Of a DNA stretch of 20,286 nt, positions 7,448-14,093 are shown one piece after another. Source of the stretch: JBGTBD01 sp041749475 (GTDB lineage: Bacteria; Pseudomonadota; Alphaproteobacteria; Rickettsiales; UBA998); contig JBGTBD010000035.1 of NCBI GenBank assembly GCA_041749475.1, positions 1 to 20,286 on the forward strand, in the 5' to 3' direction. The notes beneath the pieces are model-generated. The model had not been told where the DNA came from and ran no database searches. It saw nothing but the letters and a program-made list of their open reading frames with translations. The translations under genes were made by a program, and so were the position numbers. Position 1 is the stretch's first letter. Each line of letters opens with the position of its first letter.

Positions 7448-8008
7448 ATGCGGAGTATGGATGACGTGATACATGTGACGCCGGACGGATACCTCTATTG
7501 GCAGGATGAGCGGATGCGCTGCGCTCTGGGCAAAGGCGGGGTGAGTACGGATAAGCGCGAGGGCGACGGGGCGACGCCGGTGGGCGTATTCCCGCTACGG
7601 GCTATCTATCGCCGCGCCGACAGGCTGATAGTGCCGGACAGCGAATTGCCGACATATGACATCACCCCGGCGATGGGATGGTGCGATGATGCGGCGTTGC
7701 CGGAATATAACACGCTCGTCGTGCTGCCGTTCGAGGGGCGGCATGAGGAGATGTGGCGCGAGGATCATTGCTATGACGTGGTCATCGAGGTGGGGTATAA
7801 CGACGCGCCCGTGGTGCCGGGGAAGGGCAGCGCTATTTTCATACATCTGGCGAAACCGGGCTATGCGCCCACCGAAGGCTGCGTGGCGCTGGCGTTGGAG
7901 GATATGCTTTTTCTGCTGGCGGGGTTGACGGCGGGGACAAAACTCCATATCCATGCGGCTGATGATTATGAACTCATAGAGGAAGATGACGATGCAGACG
8001 AAGATTGA
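7448..8008 (+). CDS. L,D-transpeptidase (YkuD) family protein, 186 aa
   Basis: The YkuD catalytic signature is present: HLAKPGYAPTEGCVAL, with His133 and Cys145 as the expected catalytic pair. It is preceded by CALGKGGVSTDKREGDGATPVGVFPL (26-51), GWCDDAALPEYNTLVVLP and YDVVIEVGYNDAPVVPGKGSAIFIHL. These are the conserved blocks of the compact YkuD subfamily. Such enzymes form 3-3 or lipoprotein cross-links at diaminopimelate of peptidoglycan. There is no obvious signal peptide, as seen in many members of this subfamily, so localisation is uncertain. The C terminus is very acidic (ELIEEDDDADED). ATG 7448 has GGAG about 9 nt upstream; GTG 7430 and ATG 7457 are alternatives. The 3' end overlaps dapD by 17 nt, linking cross-linking with DAP synthesis in one operon. 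Confidence 0.85.
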   Translation: MRSMDDVIHVTPDGYLYWQDERMRCALGKGGVSTDKREGDGATPVGVFPLRAIYRRADRLIVPDSELPTYDITPAMGWCDDAALPEYNTLVVLPFEGRHEEMWREDHCYDVVIEVGYNDAPVVPGKGSAIFIHLAKPGYAPTEGCVALALEDMLFLLAGLTAGTKLHIHAADDYELIEEDDDADED

Positions 8009-8834
8009 GGCACTCTGGGAAAACCGGCTGGAATTGACCGCGAACGATAAAGACGCGCACGGCGTCGTGACCGATGTCATCACCCGCGTGGATCAAGGAT
8101 TGCTGCGCGTGGCGGAAAAAATCGACGGGGAGTGGCAGGTCAATGAGTGGGTGAAGAAGGCGATTCTGCTTTCATTCCGTCTGAACCCGATGCAGCGGTT
8201 CGAGGGTGGGGCGCATAGTGTGGGTGCGGTGACCTCATGGTATGACAAGGTTCCGGCGAAGACGGAAGGGTGGAGGGATGACGAGTTTGCCACCGCCGGG
8301 TTCCGCTCTGTGCCCGGGGCCATCGTCCGCCGTGGTGCGTTCATCGCGCGCGACGTGGTGCTGATGCCGTCCTTCATTAACATCGGCGCGTATGTGGATG
8401 AGGGGACGATGGTTGATACATGGTCCACCATTGGTTCCTGTGCACAAATCGGCAAACGTTGCCATATCTCCGGCGGTGTCGGTATCGGTGGGGTGTTGGA
8501 GCCGTTGCAGGCAAATCCCGTCATCATCGAGGATCATTGCTTCATAGGCGCGCGGTCGGAAGTCGCGGAAGGTGTCGTGGTGGAAGAGGGGGCCGTCATC
8601 TCCATGGGTGTATTCCTCGGCGCATCGACCAAGATCATCGACCGGGCGACGGGGGAAATTACCTATGGCCGCGTACCGGCGTATTCCGTCGTCGTTCCCG
8701 GCACATTGCCGGGGAAAAAGCTGGCGGACGGAACGGACGGGCCGGGGTTGGCCTGCGCCGTCATCGTCAAGCGCGTGGATGCGAAAACGCGTGAGAAGAC
8801 GGGGATTAATGACCTGCTGAGAAGCGTTGCGTAA
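7992..8834 (+). CDS. dapD: Tetrahydrodipicolinate N-succinyltransferase, 280 aa
   Basis: DapD transfers succinyl from succinyl-CoA to tetrahydrodipicolinate in the succinylase branch of DAP/lysine synthesis. It is cytoplasmic and forms a trimeric left-handed beta-helix. It starts QTKIEALWENR and contains LLSFRLNPMQRFEGG. The hexapeptide-repeat core runs through RRGAFIARDVVLMPSFINIGAYVDEGTMVDTWSTIGSCAQIGKRCHISGGVGIGG, and FIGARSEVAEGVVVEEGAVISMGVFLG follows. Length is normal. I prefer the ATG at 7992 over 7986 because AGGA then lies about 8 nt upstream. The gene begins inside the L,D-transpeptidase gene, so translation is probably coupled. dapE follows about 1.1 kb later, separated by a palindromic repeat and two orphan genes. 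Confidence 0.97.
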   Translation: MQTKIEALWENRLELTANDKDAHGVVTDVITRVDQGLLRVAEKIDGEWQVNEWVKKAILLSFRLNPMQRFEGGAHSVGAVTSWYDKVPAKTEGWRDDEFATAGFRSVPGAIVRRGAFIARDVVLMPSFINIGAYVDEGTMVDTWSTIGSCAQIGKRCHISGGVGIGGVLEPLQANPVIIEDHCFIGARSEVAEGVVVEEGAVISMGVFLGASTKIIDRATGEITYGRVPAYSVVVPGTLPGKKLADGTDGPGLACAVIVKRVDAKTREKTGINDLLRSVA

Positions 8835-8862
8835 TCGTAAGATTTTTCTGTACTTTATGCCG

Positions 8863-8944
8863 TGTCATTCCCGCGAAAGCGGGAATCCATTAGGATAGTG
8901 ACACGTAAATTGACAAGTGGATTACCGCTTTCGCGGGAATGACA
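8863..8944. repeat. Palindromic repeat with two GCGGGAATGACA-type arms
   Basis: The left arm at 8863-8889 (TGTCATTCCCGCGAAAGCGGGAATCCA) and the right arm at 8918-8944 are near-perfect inverted copies. Each arm also holds a small hairpin (CCCGC-GAAA-GCGGG in the left arm). Very similar palindromes with this core occur as dispersed intergenic repeats in many proteobacteria. It sits directly after dapD and may serve as a terminator or mRNA stabiliser. No coding sequence is evident. Confidence 0.75.
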
Positions 8945-8974
8945 TGGAATATGGAAGTCTGAAACACATAGACT

Positions 8975-9018
8975 TTCACACAAGCTTCACAAGGGTTAAC
9001 GCGGGTTTGTGCTATCAT
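8975..9018 (+). promoter_or_regulatory. Direct-repeat operator, copy 3, with -10 box (LRR gene)
   Basis: TTCAC at 8975-8979 and TTCAC at 8986-8990 are 11 bp apart and share the core CACAAG-TTCAC with the elements at 922-948 and 1411-1437. After 22 nt comes TATCAT (9013-9018), the same distance as at 1434-1457. The ATG of the LRR gene is at 9054 with its own Shine-Dalgarno. The site lies just downstream of the palindromic repeat, so the LRR gene likely has its own promoter instead of relying on the dap operon. Confidence 0.5.
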
Positions 9019-9053
9019 GGGTAGAATCACAACTGGAAGCAGGAGTCACTTTG

Positions 9054-9653
9054 ATGTCAGCGGACACAACGCTGGAAACGAACCTACACCCACCCATTGC
9101 ATCCTCCCGCAATGCGGACGCTTCTGCTGACTTTTACGCTAAAATCAATGAGGCTTTCATCCGCTGCGTCGAGCAGAATGTGATTCGTGACCTCAATTTG
9201 TTCCTGCATAAATTCGATGACCATTTCACTTGTCTGCTTGCGGATGCGTTGAAACATAATACCTCTGTCCTCCGTCTGACGCTGGAGTTGAACGAGATTA
9301 GCGACATCGGTGCGGTGGCGCTGGCGGATGCGCTCGGGGTCAATGAGACCATCAAGGAAGTCAATATCAGCCGCAACCGTATCGGCCCGGTGGGGATGAA
9401 GGCGTTGGCGCAGGGGCCGATGCGCCATAACCGCTCCATCGTGAGTTGGGATCTGACCGATAACGCTGTACCGAAAGGCCATCCCAATCGGTTGGAAATC
9501 GAGAAAGACATCATCCGCGCATTGTGGGATCACCGTGCTATTTTCTTCTATGGCGGGCCGGGGAAGGATGTCGTGCAGCCCCTCGTGGACGAGAACCGCC
9601 AACGCATTTCGGAACTCGCGCAGTGGGTGACGGAGGGCATGAGTGGACAATAA
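9054..9653 (+). CDS. Leucine-rich-repeat protein of ribonuclease-inhibitor type, 199 aa
   Basis: Residues about 58-140 form consecutive LRR units of the ribonuclease-inhibitor/NLR type. Visible parts are CLLADALKHNTSVLRLTLELNEI, then SDIGAVALADALGVNETIKEVNISRNRI, then GPVGMKALAQGPMRHNRSIVSWDLTDNAV. Repeats of this kind bind proteins and are most common in eukaryotes; in bacteria they often occur in host-interacting proteins. The N-terminal 25 residues are polar with no signal peptide, and the C terminus is helical. I start at ATG 9054, with AGGAG about 9 nt upstream; a GTG at 9009 is in frame but lies inside the promoter. It overlaps the next gene by 11 nt. The position between dapD and dapE looks like an insertion into a biosynthetic block. 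The effector idea is inference. Confidence 0.8.
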   Translation: MSADTTLETNLHPPIASSRNADASADFYAKINEAFIRCVEQNVIRDLNLFLHKFDDHFTCLLADALKHNTSVLRLTLELNEISDIGAVALADALGVNETIKEVNISRNRIGPVGMKALAQGPMRHNRSIVSWDLTDNAVPKGHPNRLEIEKDIIRALWDHRAIFFYGGPGKDVVQPLVDENRQRISELAQWVTEGMSGQ

Positions 9654-9903
9654 GGAGGCTGCCTTCAAAGAATTACAGGGGCGCGAGTCCGCCGTAGCCT
9701 ATTACCTGATGTTGAAAGGTTATCCGTTATCCGCCATCCATACCGTATTTTCCCATCTTCTGCCGCAAGGTGAGGAGGCGCGCACGCCGCTTAAAATGCC
9801 TGTGTTCCTCTCGACTTCACCGGGGCCGGGGACGGTGGTGCTTCCCTTCCAGCGCGAAAGTGAGCGCGCATACTGGCTCGATGAGGTGACGTTTTCGGGG
9901 TGA
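9643..9903 (+). CDS. Small hypothetical protein, 86 aa, coupled to the LRR gene
   Basis: It starts with GTG at 9643 inside the end of the LRR gene (11-nt overlap), with GGAGGG about 6 nt upstream. This is a classic translational-coupling arrangement. The product begins VDNKEAAFKELQGRESAV and contains LKGYPLSAIHTVFSHLLPQG and a beta-like C-terminal part (TVVLPFQRESERAYWLDEVTF). No signal peptide or membrane segment is seen and no family is recognised. Tight coupling to the LRR gene suggests a partner, such as a chaperone or cofactor of that protein; this is inference from arrangement only. dapE starts 30 nt downstream, so read-through from this pair into dapE is likely. Confidence 0.65.
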   Translation: MDNKEAAFKELQGRESAVAYYLMLKGYPLSAIHTVFSHLLPQGEEARTPLKMPVFLSTSPGPGTVVLPFQRESERAYWLDEVTFSG

Positions 9904-9933
9904 CAAAGCCTTTGTGCTGCATATAGTGGGCGC

Positions 9934-11094
9934 ATGTCCCATCCTTCCATCGACCTGACCGACCCTCTTGCCCTCACGCAAGCACTCATCCGTGAACCAA
10001 GTGTGACGCCCGACCCTAAAGGCTGTTTCACGCTCATCACCGCGTGGCTGGAGGCGCTCGGCTTCACCGTCTGGCGGGAGGTGTTCTCGGAAGCGGGGAC
10101 GCATGATACGGAGAATCTCTATGCGCGACGCGGTAGTGCGTCGCCAAACTTATGTTTCGCCGGGCATATCGACGTGGTCCCGCCGGGGAACCTTTCGCAG
10201 TGGGATTCACCGCCGTTCGAGCCGGTAGTGCGGGACGGGATGTTGTATGGGCGCGGGGCGGAAGATATGAAGGGCGCAATCGGCGCAATGATCGCCGGCG
10301 TGGCGCGTTTGTTGCGCGCGCAGCCGGATTATCCGGCTACGTTGAGTTTCCTGCTGACGGCGGATGAAGAAGGCCCGGCACTGAACGGCACATGCAAGAT
10401 GTTGCGCTGGATGGAACAGAAGAATGAAACACTCGATTTCTGTATCGTTGGCGAGCCGACCAATCCTGACCATCTGGGTGAGATGGCGAAGCTGGGGCGG
10501 CGCGGGAGTTTGTATGGCACGCTGAGCGTCATCGGCAAGCAGGGGCATGCAGCCTATCCTGACCTGGCGGATAATCCGATTCCGCGACTGGTGGAGATGT
10601 TGCGGTTGCTGGAGGTGACGCCTATCGACCAGGGGAATCAATTCTTCCAGCCGAGCAATCTGGAAGTGACGACCATCGAGGTGGGGAACGATGCGCTCAA
10701 CGTCATCCCCTCGCGGGCGACGGCGCTGTTCAATATCCGGTTCAATAACGAGCATGACCGCGATTCCATCCAGCGCTGGGTGAGGGATGTATGCGCGCGT
10801 GTGCCGGGGGCATATGACCTTGCATTACGTGTGACGGGGGAGCCATTCCTGTCCGAGCCGTCGCGCTGGTCGGAGATGCTGGTGGCGGCCATCACTGCCG
10901 TCACTGGGCGGACGCCGCAGCTTTCGACCAGCGGTGGAACATCGGATGCACGCTTTATCAAGGATGTCTGTCCGGTGCTGGAATTCGGATTGACGGGTAA
11001 GACCATCCATCAGGTCAATGAATGCGTATCGGTGAAAGATGTGCAGATGTTGAGCGATGTGTATGAGGCGTTCCTGCGCAACGCCGTTGCCTGA
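9934..11094 (+). CDS. dapE: Succinyl-diaminopimelate desuccinylase, 386 aa
   Basis: DapE is a di-zinc M20 metallohydrolase that removes succinate from N-succinyl-LL-DAP, giving LL-DAP for lysine and peptidoglycan. Metal and catalytic motifs are all present: CFAGHIDVVPPG (His78, Asp80), YGRGAEDMKGA (Asp111), TADEEGPA (catalytic Glu145, metal Glu146), CIVGEPTNP, the dimerisation-domain LGRRGSLYGTLSVIGKQGHAAYP, STSGGTSDARF, and the C-terminal KTIHQVNE (His about 359). Length is typical. ATG 9934 has no strong Shine-Dalgarno (the upstream is ATAGTGGGCGC), consistent with partial dependence on upstream translation. A strong hairpin follows at 11130-11159. It works in the same pathway as dapD at 7992. 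Confidence 0.97.
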   Translation: MSHPSIDLTDPLALTQALIREPSVTPDPKGCFTLITAWLEALGFTVWREVFSEAGTHDTENLYARRGSASPNLCFAGHIDVVPPGNLSQWDSPPFEPVVRDGMLYGRGAEDMKGAIGAMIAGVARLLRAQPDYPATLSFLLTADEEGPALNGTCKMLRWMEQKNETLDFCIVGEPTNPDHLGEMAKLGRRGSLYGTLSVIGKQGHAAYPDLADNPIPRLVEMLRLLEVTPIDQGNQFFQPSNLEVTTIEVGNDALNVIPSRATALFNIRFNNEHDRDSIQRWVRDVCARVPGAYDLALRVTGEPFLSEPSRWSEMLVAAITAVTGRTPQLSTSGGTSDARFIKDVCPVLEFGLTGKTIHQVNECVSVKDVQMLSDVYEAFLRNAVA

Positions 11095-11126
11095 TTTTTT
11101 GAACGACGTTAAAATCACCCGCAATG

Positions 11127-11159
11127 AAAAAGGCCACCCGCTGGGAAGAGGGTGGCCTT
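11127..11159 (-). terminator. Rho-independent terminator, mainly for the Flp pilin gene
   Basis: AAGGCCACCC (11130-11139) and GGGTGGCCTT (11150-11159) form a perfect 10-bp stem with a 10-nt loop. On the minus strand the stem is followed by a T run (TTTTTC), so it terminates the pilin transcript. On the plus strand there is no T run, but the hairpin lies 35 nt after the dapE stop and may still block read-through. Confidence 0.8.
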
Positions 11160-11187
11160 GATCTGATTTGAAAGAAACGAGTGACTA

Positions 11188-11349
11188 TTATTTCAGTTTG
11201 CCTGCAATTGTCGTGAACGTTGTGTTTAAGTTAGTGCCCACTGTTCCAAGCACAATGATGATAGCAACGGAAATCAGGGCTGCAATCAGACCGTATTCGA
11301 TCGCGGTTGCGCCGGACTCGTCTTTAAAGAAAGATGTGATAGTTTTCAT
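11188..11349 (-). CDS. Flp/Fap-type IVb pilin, 53 aa
   Basis: This is a small pilin precursor of the Flp family, the major subunit of Tad (tight adherence) pili. The short leader ends in the prepilin-peptidase motif G-X4-E-Y (GATAIEY), followed by a single hydrophobic helix GLIAALISVAIIIVLGTVG and the short polar tail TNLNTTFTTIAGKLK. Length is typical of Flp. ATG at 11349 follows AGGAG. It has its own promoter (11397-11425) and its own terminator. No tad/cpa assembly genes are near, so it is an orphan pilin served by a machinery elsewhere in the genome. This is a common arrangement in alphaproteobacteria. Confidence 0.93.
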   Translation of the reverse strand: MKTITSFFKDESGATAIEYGLIAALISVAIIIVLGTVGTNLNTTFTTIAGKLK

Positions 11350-11396
11350 GATAGAACTCCTAATTAAGTGTTAACGCTGAATTCTCAGCTACCTAA

Positions 11397-11425
11397 ATAT
11401 TAGCAAATTACCCGGTTTCCTGCAA
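11397..11425 (-). promoter_or_regulatory. Housekeeping-type promoter of the Flp pilin gene
   Basis: On the minus strand, -35 TTGCAG (11420-11425), a 17-bp spacer and -10 TAATAT (11397-11402) lie about 48 nt before the ATG. The -35 hexamer and spacer match those of the barrel-gene promoter at 7174-7202. The promoter is divergent from the repeat-type promoter at 11446-11477. Confidence 0.65.
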
Positions 11426-11445
11426 ATAGAAAAAACGCCATCTAT

Positions 11446-11477
11446 GCAATCAAGCTGTCATATAAACGTAGTATAAT
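11446..11477 (+). promoter_or_regulatory. GTCAT-N10-TATAAT promoter (gene at 11513)
   Basis: A perfect half-site CTGTCAT ends at 11461, followed by exactly 10 nt and TATAAT at 11472-11477. Eleven bases upstream of the half-site, GCAAT (11446-11450) keeps three of five positions of a second, degenerate copy. No -35 hexamer is present at 17 bp. The same half-site-to--10 distance recurs at 12396, 16248 (minus) and 17735. Here the leader is longer, with the ATG at 11513 after GGGGTG. Confidence 0.55.
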
Positions 11478-11512
11478 TTTTTTATGTTACACTTATTCTA
11501 AGTTGGGGTGAA

Positions 11513-11929
11513 ATGGTTCAAACTCAGGCTGATCAAGAGAGAATCATGGATATGGCGCATCAGGCGTTGACCATTTCCGAGCAACTGCCCGGACATTGCA
11601 ACAATTCGCCTCAAATTGTACCTTCTTTGCATGCGTATCTGACGACGCGTTTGTGCCTGTTGGATAACGAGACAAAGGGGCTTCCTGATTCAGCTATCGC
11701 GGAAGTGTTTCACCCGTTGCGTACTTCTTATAAAGCATTCTGTGATGTGAATACGCTTGTTCCGGCCACTACCACGCAAGCGGTGTTGACGGCACTCGAC
11801 GGTTCTGCAGCAGGGTGTCATACAGTCGCATGGAACGATGTCCATGCATTGGCGGGAGGAATGACGGGATCGTCATTGCCGCAACGCAAAGTTGTGGCGC
11901 AGGTGCATGATGGACACGCTATGGGGTGA
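11513..11929 (+). CDS. Orphan hypothetical protein, 138 aa
   Basis: This is an unknown protein with no signal peptide or membrane segment. It is helical over most of its length (QADQERIMDMAHQALTISEQL, LHAYLTTRLCLLD, LRTSYKAFCDV, TQAVLTALDG). It contains several cysteines (GHCNN, RLCLL, AFCDV, AGCHT), and the C-terminal part is Gly/Ser-rich. ATG 11513 follows GGGGTGAA. It is transcribed from a GTCAT-type promoter and so belongs to the proposed shared-promoter set. The stop overlaps the convergent gene at 11919-12389 by 11 nt. Function is unknown, but the promoter and ribosome binding site make it a convincing gene. Confidence 0.65.
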   Translation: MVQTQADQERIMDMAHQALTISEQLPGHCNNSPQIVPSLHAYLTTRLCLLDNETKGLPDSAIAEVFHPLRTSYKAFCDVNTLVPATTTQAVLTALDGSAAGCHTVAWNDVHALAGGMTGSSLPQRKVVAQVHDGHAMG

Positions 11930-12389
11930 TATGTCGGCCGATTTCCTGATGCAATACTTCCAAGATTTTTTTGGCCAACGTTATCTCCATTTCTTGCTGC
12001 TCGATGCAGATGCGTCTTGCGCGCGATAATACGCCATGCGGTAGGGCGCGGCATAATGTATGATATTCTATCTCCCGTGCTTCCCGCCAGCCGGGCGCGT
12101 CATTACGGAGGGCGATGCGCTCATTCAGCCGGGCAAGGGTGGATATGGGGTGCGGCAGACCGAAGGCGAGGGTGTGTAGCCAGCGGAAATGCAGTGCGGC
12201 GCGGTGCATTTCCGGAGTGATGTGGCCATGTTGCAGCAGTCGGTCAAGCGGTTCGCGCGTGTGGCCTGCGGCATGCCTGGCTTGTAATTCAGGCGTGCCG
12301 TGATCCGTCTTCGGGCGGTGCTGGGGCGGGCGACCTCGTCTCATGCCGGGACTATCCCGAAAATATGCGGTTTCCGGAAGGGGTTTCAT
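11919..12389 (-). CDS. Small protein of a TerL-associated alphaproteobacterial family (tentative), 156 aa
   Basis: The core reads MRRGRPPQHRPKTDHGTPELQARHAAGH, then EPLDRLLQHGHITPEMHRAALHFRWLHTLAFG, then WREAREIEYHTLCRALPHGVLSRARRICIEQQ. From memory, this GRP...GTPELQ...LDxLLxxGxIxxxxHxAxxxxxWLxxLxFG pattern marks a family found beside large terminase genes in alphaproteobacteria; I have not checked this. The C terminus is helical and may oligomerise. Its role is unknown; a packaging or regulatory helper is possible. ATG at 12389 lies within the divergent promoter of the gene at 12423. ATG 12344 (MRRGRPP) matches the family start better and may be the true start. No Shine-Dalgarno is seen at either. 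Confidence 0.65.
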   Translation of the reverse strand: MKPLPETAYFRDSPGMRRGRPPQHRPKTDHGTPELQARHAAGHTREPLDRLLQHGHITPEMHRAALHFRWLHTLAFGLPHPISTLARLNERIALRNDAPGWREAREIEYHTLCRALPHGVLSRARRICIEQQEMEITLAKKILEVLHQEIGRHITP

Positions 12390-12416
12390 CAAAATGTCAT
12401 ACTACTGGGCTAGTCT
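12385..12416 (+). promoter_or_regulatory. TTCAT-N6-GTCAT-N10-TAGTCT promoter, leaderless (gene at 12423)
   Basis: TTCAT (12385-12389) and GTCAT (12396-12400) are 11 bp apart. Ten nt then lead to TAGTCT (12411-12416). The ATG at 12423 begins 6 nt after the -10 box, where transcription itself would start, and no Shine-Dalgarno fits in between. This is direct evidence for a leaderless design if the promoter call is right. Confidence 0.55.
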
Positions 12417-12422
12417 GGTGAG

Positions 12423-12713
12423 ATGTCCGATTTTACCCGTCTTACGCCTGAAGAAAACCAACGCGCTACCGTGATTATGGGAATGCTGCAGGCGATCTAT
12501 CCTCAGCAGATGCAAGCCCTTGCCGAGCGCGTGGATGCGCAGGTGAAAGAAGTGGGTGTCACAGGCGATGATGCCAAAACGCTCACCGACTTCCATATGT
12601 TGCACGGTGCTAGTGTTATCGTGCAACGTATCGTGGAGGATGCGAATACGAATAAGGGTGTGAGCGAATCCAATCCAATCCAACTATCCCTAGTAACCTT
12701 CGTGGTCTGGTGA
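12423..12713 (+). pseudogene. 5' part of a split orphan gene, 96 aa before the frameshift
   Basis: The protein reads MSDFTRLTPEENQRATVIMGMLQAIYPQQMQALAERVDAQ and continues in helices to NKGVSESNP. It then enters LSLVTFVVW and stops. The downstream frame from 12710 continues without interruption and, read back upstream, gives SNPTIPSNLRGLVNENTFAHVV. The two frames meet within three tandem AATCC copies (12667-12681). Removing one 5-bp unit joins both into a single open frame of roughly 530 codons. The true gene is therefore probably 12423-14074 with a frameshift. It could be a phase-variable gene in the off state, a fixed mutation or a sequencing error. The start is leaderless from the promoter at 12385-12416. 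Function is unknown. Confidence 0.65.
12667..12681 (+). repeat. AATCC pentanucleotide tandem repeat at the frameshift
   Basis: Three perfect AATCC units (12667-12671, 12672-12676, 12677-12681) are followed by AAC. Two or five copies keep the frame of 12423 open into that of 12710; three do not. Short tandem repeats whose unit is not a multiple of three are typical sites of slipped-strand frame switching. Confidence 0.7.
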
Positions 12714-14074
12714 ATGAGAATACATTTGCGCATGTGGTGAAAAAGTATCCGGAACTAATGACGGATGCAGAGTTCCAAGCGGCATATAAAGCTATGTTCC
12801 TCGAACAAGAAGGTGTGGCTGATGAACTGAAAGATGTGAACCAGCCACTCTTCTCGCCGTCGACATCGCTTTTCCTGAGTGACGCGCGGCAGCAATATGT
12901 GGGTGAGTGGGCGCGGATTTCTGATGAACATCGCAAGCCTAACGAAAAAGCGATGAAAATCGATGCCGAGTTGGATGCGTATCTCGCCGCACAGACTCCG
13001 GAGTCAGCGGCTTTTATAAGGCAGGTTCTAAGCACTGAGCCGGGTAAGCGTAATACTCTGTTCGAATCCGAGAAGAACCCGGATCTGCAACAAGCTTGGT
13101 TAGATTTTAATAGTAAGTTTGAGTCTGTATTGGGAGCTGCAATACCTCAGTCTCAACTCGTGGATGAGGCGCAAAAGGAAAAGGCTCCCGCAGACCCCGC
13201 TGCACTCAAAGAGTTAGCCATTGACATTGCGAGGGAGCATAAATTTGGGAACACTGCGTTTTTAGAGAAATACGCAGGGATGGATGACGACAAGAAAGCA
13301 GCTTACCGAAAATTGAAGTCAAAAAATGAAAAAATAATAGGGGCATTGGACGCATTCGATGCTGGGGTTTTAGTGCTTGAGGGGAAAGATGGAGGGCGAT
13401 CTGTTGCAGGAGTGCCTGCACCGTTTGAAAAGGAGGAGAATCCTGCACCTGCTTCTCAAGTCGAGACGCGTTCTGGCGAACCTAGCCAGTATCCCGGTGA
13501 TGCTAAAAGCATCGTGGCGGTGTTGCAGGGTGGTGTCGGAGAGGGGCATAAGACATTCGACGCATACGTGAACGTATTGAACACGAAAATCTCTTCGCCT
13601 GCGGAATTCGATGGGCATCTGGGGCAGTTGAAAACCTATCTGGCTACGCCGGATGCTGAGCGTGGAACGCTTGGTAATCACATTCTTGGTGAAAATGGAT
13701 ACGCCGAATTCTCTGGGCGCGCAGAGGCGTGGGAAGAGAGAGGGAAAGCGCCATCACCGCTTCAGCAACGTACACACGCTGAACTGGAGGAAGAGGCAAG
13801 AATGGCACCCCCACCCTTGCCCCTCGAAGCATTTTTTACTGGTAGAGACCCTACAAAGCATCGTACTCGAGAAGAAGAAAAAAGAGATGCCTGCTTTGAT
13901 AACCTTAAGGTTATCGTCGGTGTAAAAGGGCAGCTTAACCAGATTGCTGAAGCGATTGGCTCGCTTAATCGCTATGATCTAAAGCCTGTTGATGTTAATG
14001 ACCCTGATTCACCTTGTGCGATTAAAGCTCCTAACGCTAAGGGTGTTGACACCACCCCGCCTCCGCGCAAATAA
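12710..14074 (+). CDS. 3' part of the split orphan gene, 454 aa
   Basis: It reads NENTFAHVVKKYPELMTDAEFQAAYKAMFLEQ and continues as a long, hydrophilic, charged, mostly helical protein without signal peptide or membrane segments. A possible basic helix near residues 205-230 reads KKAAYRKLKSKNEKIIG. A disordered stretch (PAPFEKEENPAPASQVETRSGEPSQYPGD) precedes a second helical region. After a polyproline (MAPPPLPLEAFF) and a charged linker (HRTREEEKRDACFDN) there is a short C-terminal module. A GTG at 12710 overlaps the upstream stop (GTGA) and could allow re-initiation, but the frame stays open well upstream of it, which favours a frameshift origin. Not recognised as any family. Large size, disorder and lack of export signal would fit an effector or phage-structural accessory protein; this is speculation. 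Confidence 0.65.
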   Translation: MNENTFAHVVKKYPELMTDAEFQAAYKAMFLEQEGVADELKDVNQPLFSPSTSLFLSDARQQYVGEWARISDEHRKPNEKAMKIDAELDAYLAAQTPESAAFIRQVLSTEPGKRNTLFESEKNPDLQQAWLDFNSKFESVLGAAIPQSQLVDEAQKEKAPADPAALKELAIDIAREHKFGNTAFLEKYAGMDDDKKAAYRKLKSKNEKIIGALDAFDAGVLVLEGKDGGRSVAGVPAPFEKEENPAPASQVETRSGEPSQYPGDAKSIVAVLQGGVGEGHKTFDAYVNVLNTKISSPAEFDGHLGQLKTYLATPDAERGTLGNHILGENGYAEFSGRAEAWEERGKAPSPLQQRTHAELEEEARMAPPPLPLEAFFTGRDPTKHRTREEEKRDACFDNLKVIVGVKGQLNQIAEAIGSLNRYDLKPVDVNDPDSPCAIKAPNAKGVDTTPPPRK

Positions 14075-14093
14075 CCCCTCTCCTCGTTATGTG

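Noticed and set aside
8862..8945. Palindromic repeat as a CRISPR unit
   Set aside because: There are only two inverted arms, no direct repeats with regular spacers, and no cas genes.
12710..14074. Two independent, translationally coupled genes at 12423 and 12710
   Set aside because: Not fully excluded, but the downstream frame stays open well upstream of GTG 12710 and meets the first frame exactly within a 5-bp repeat. A frameshift is the simpler explanation.
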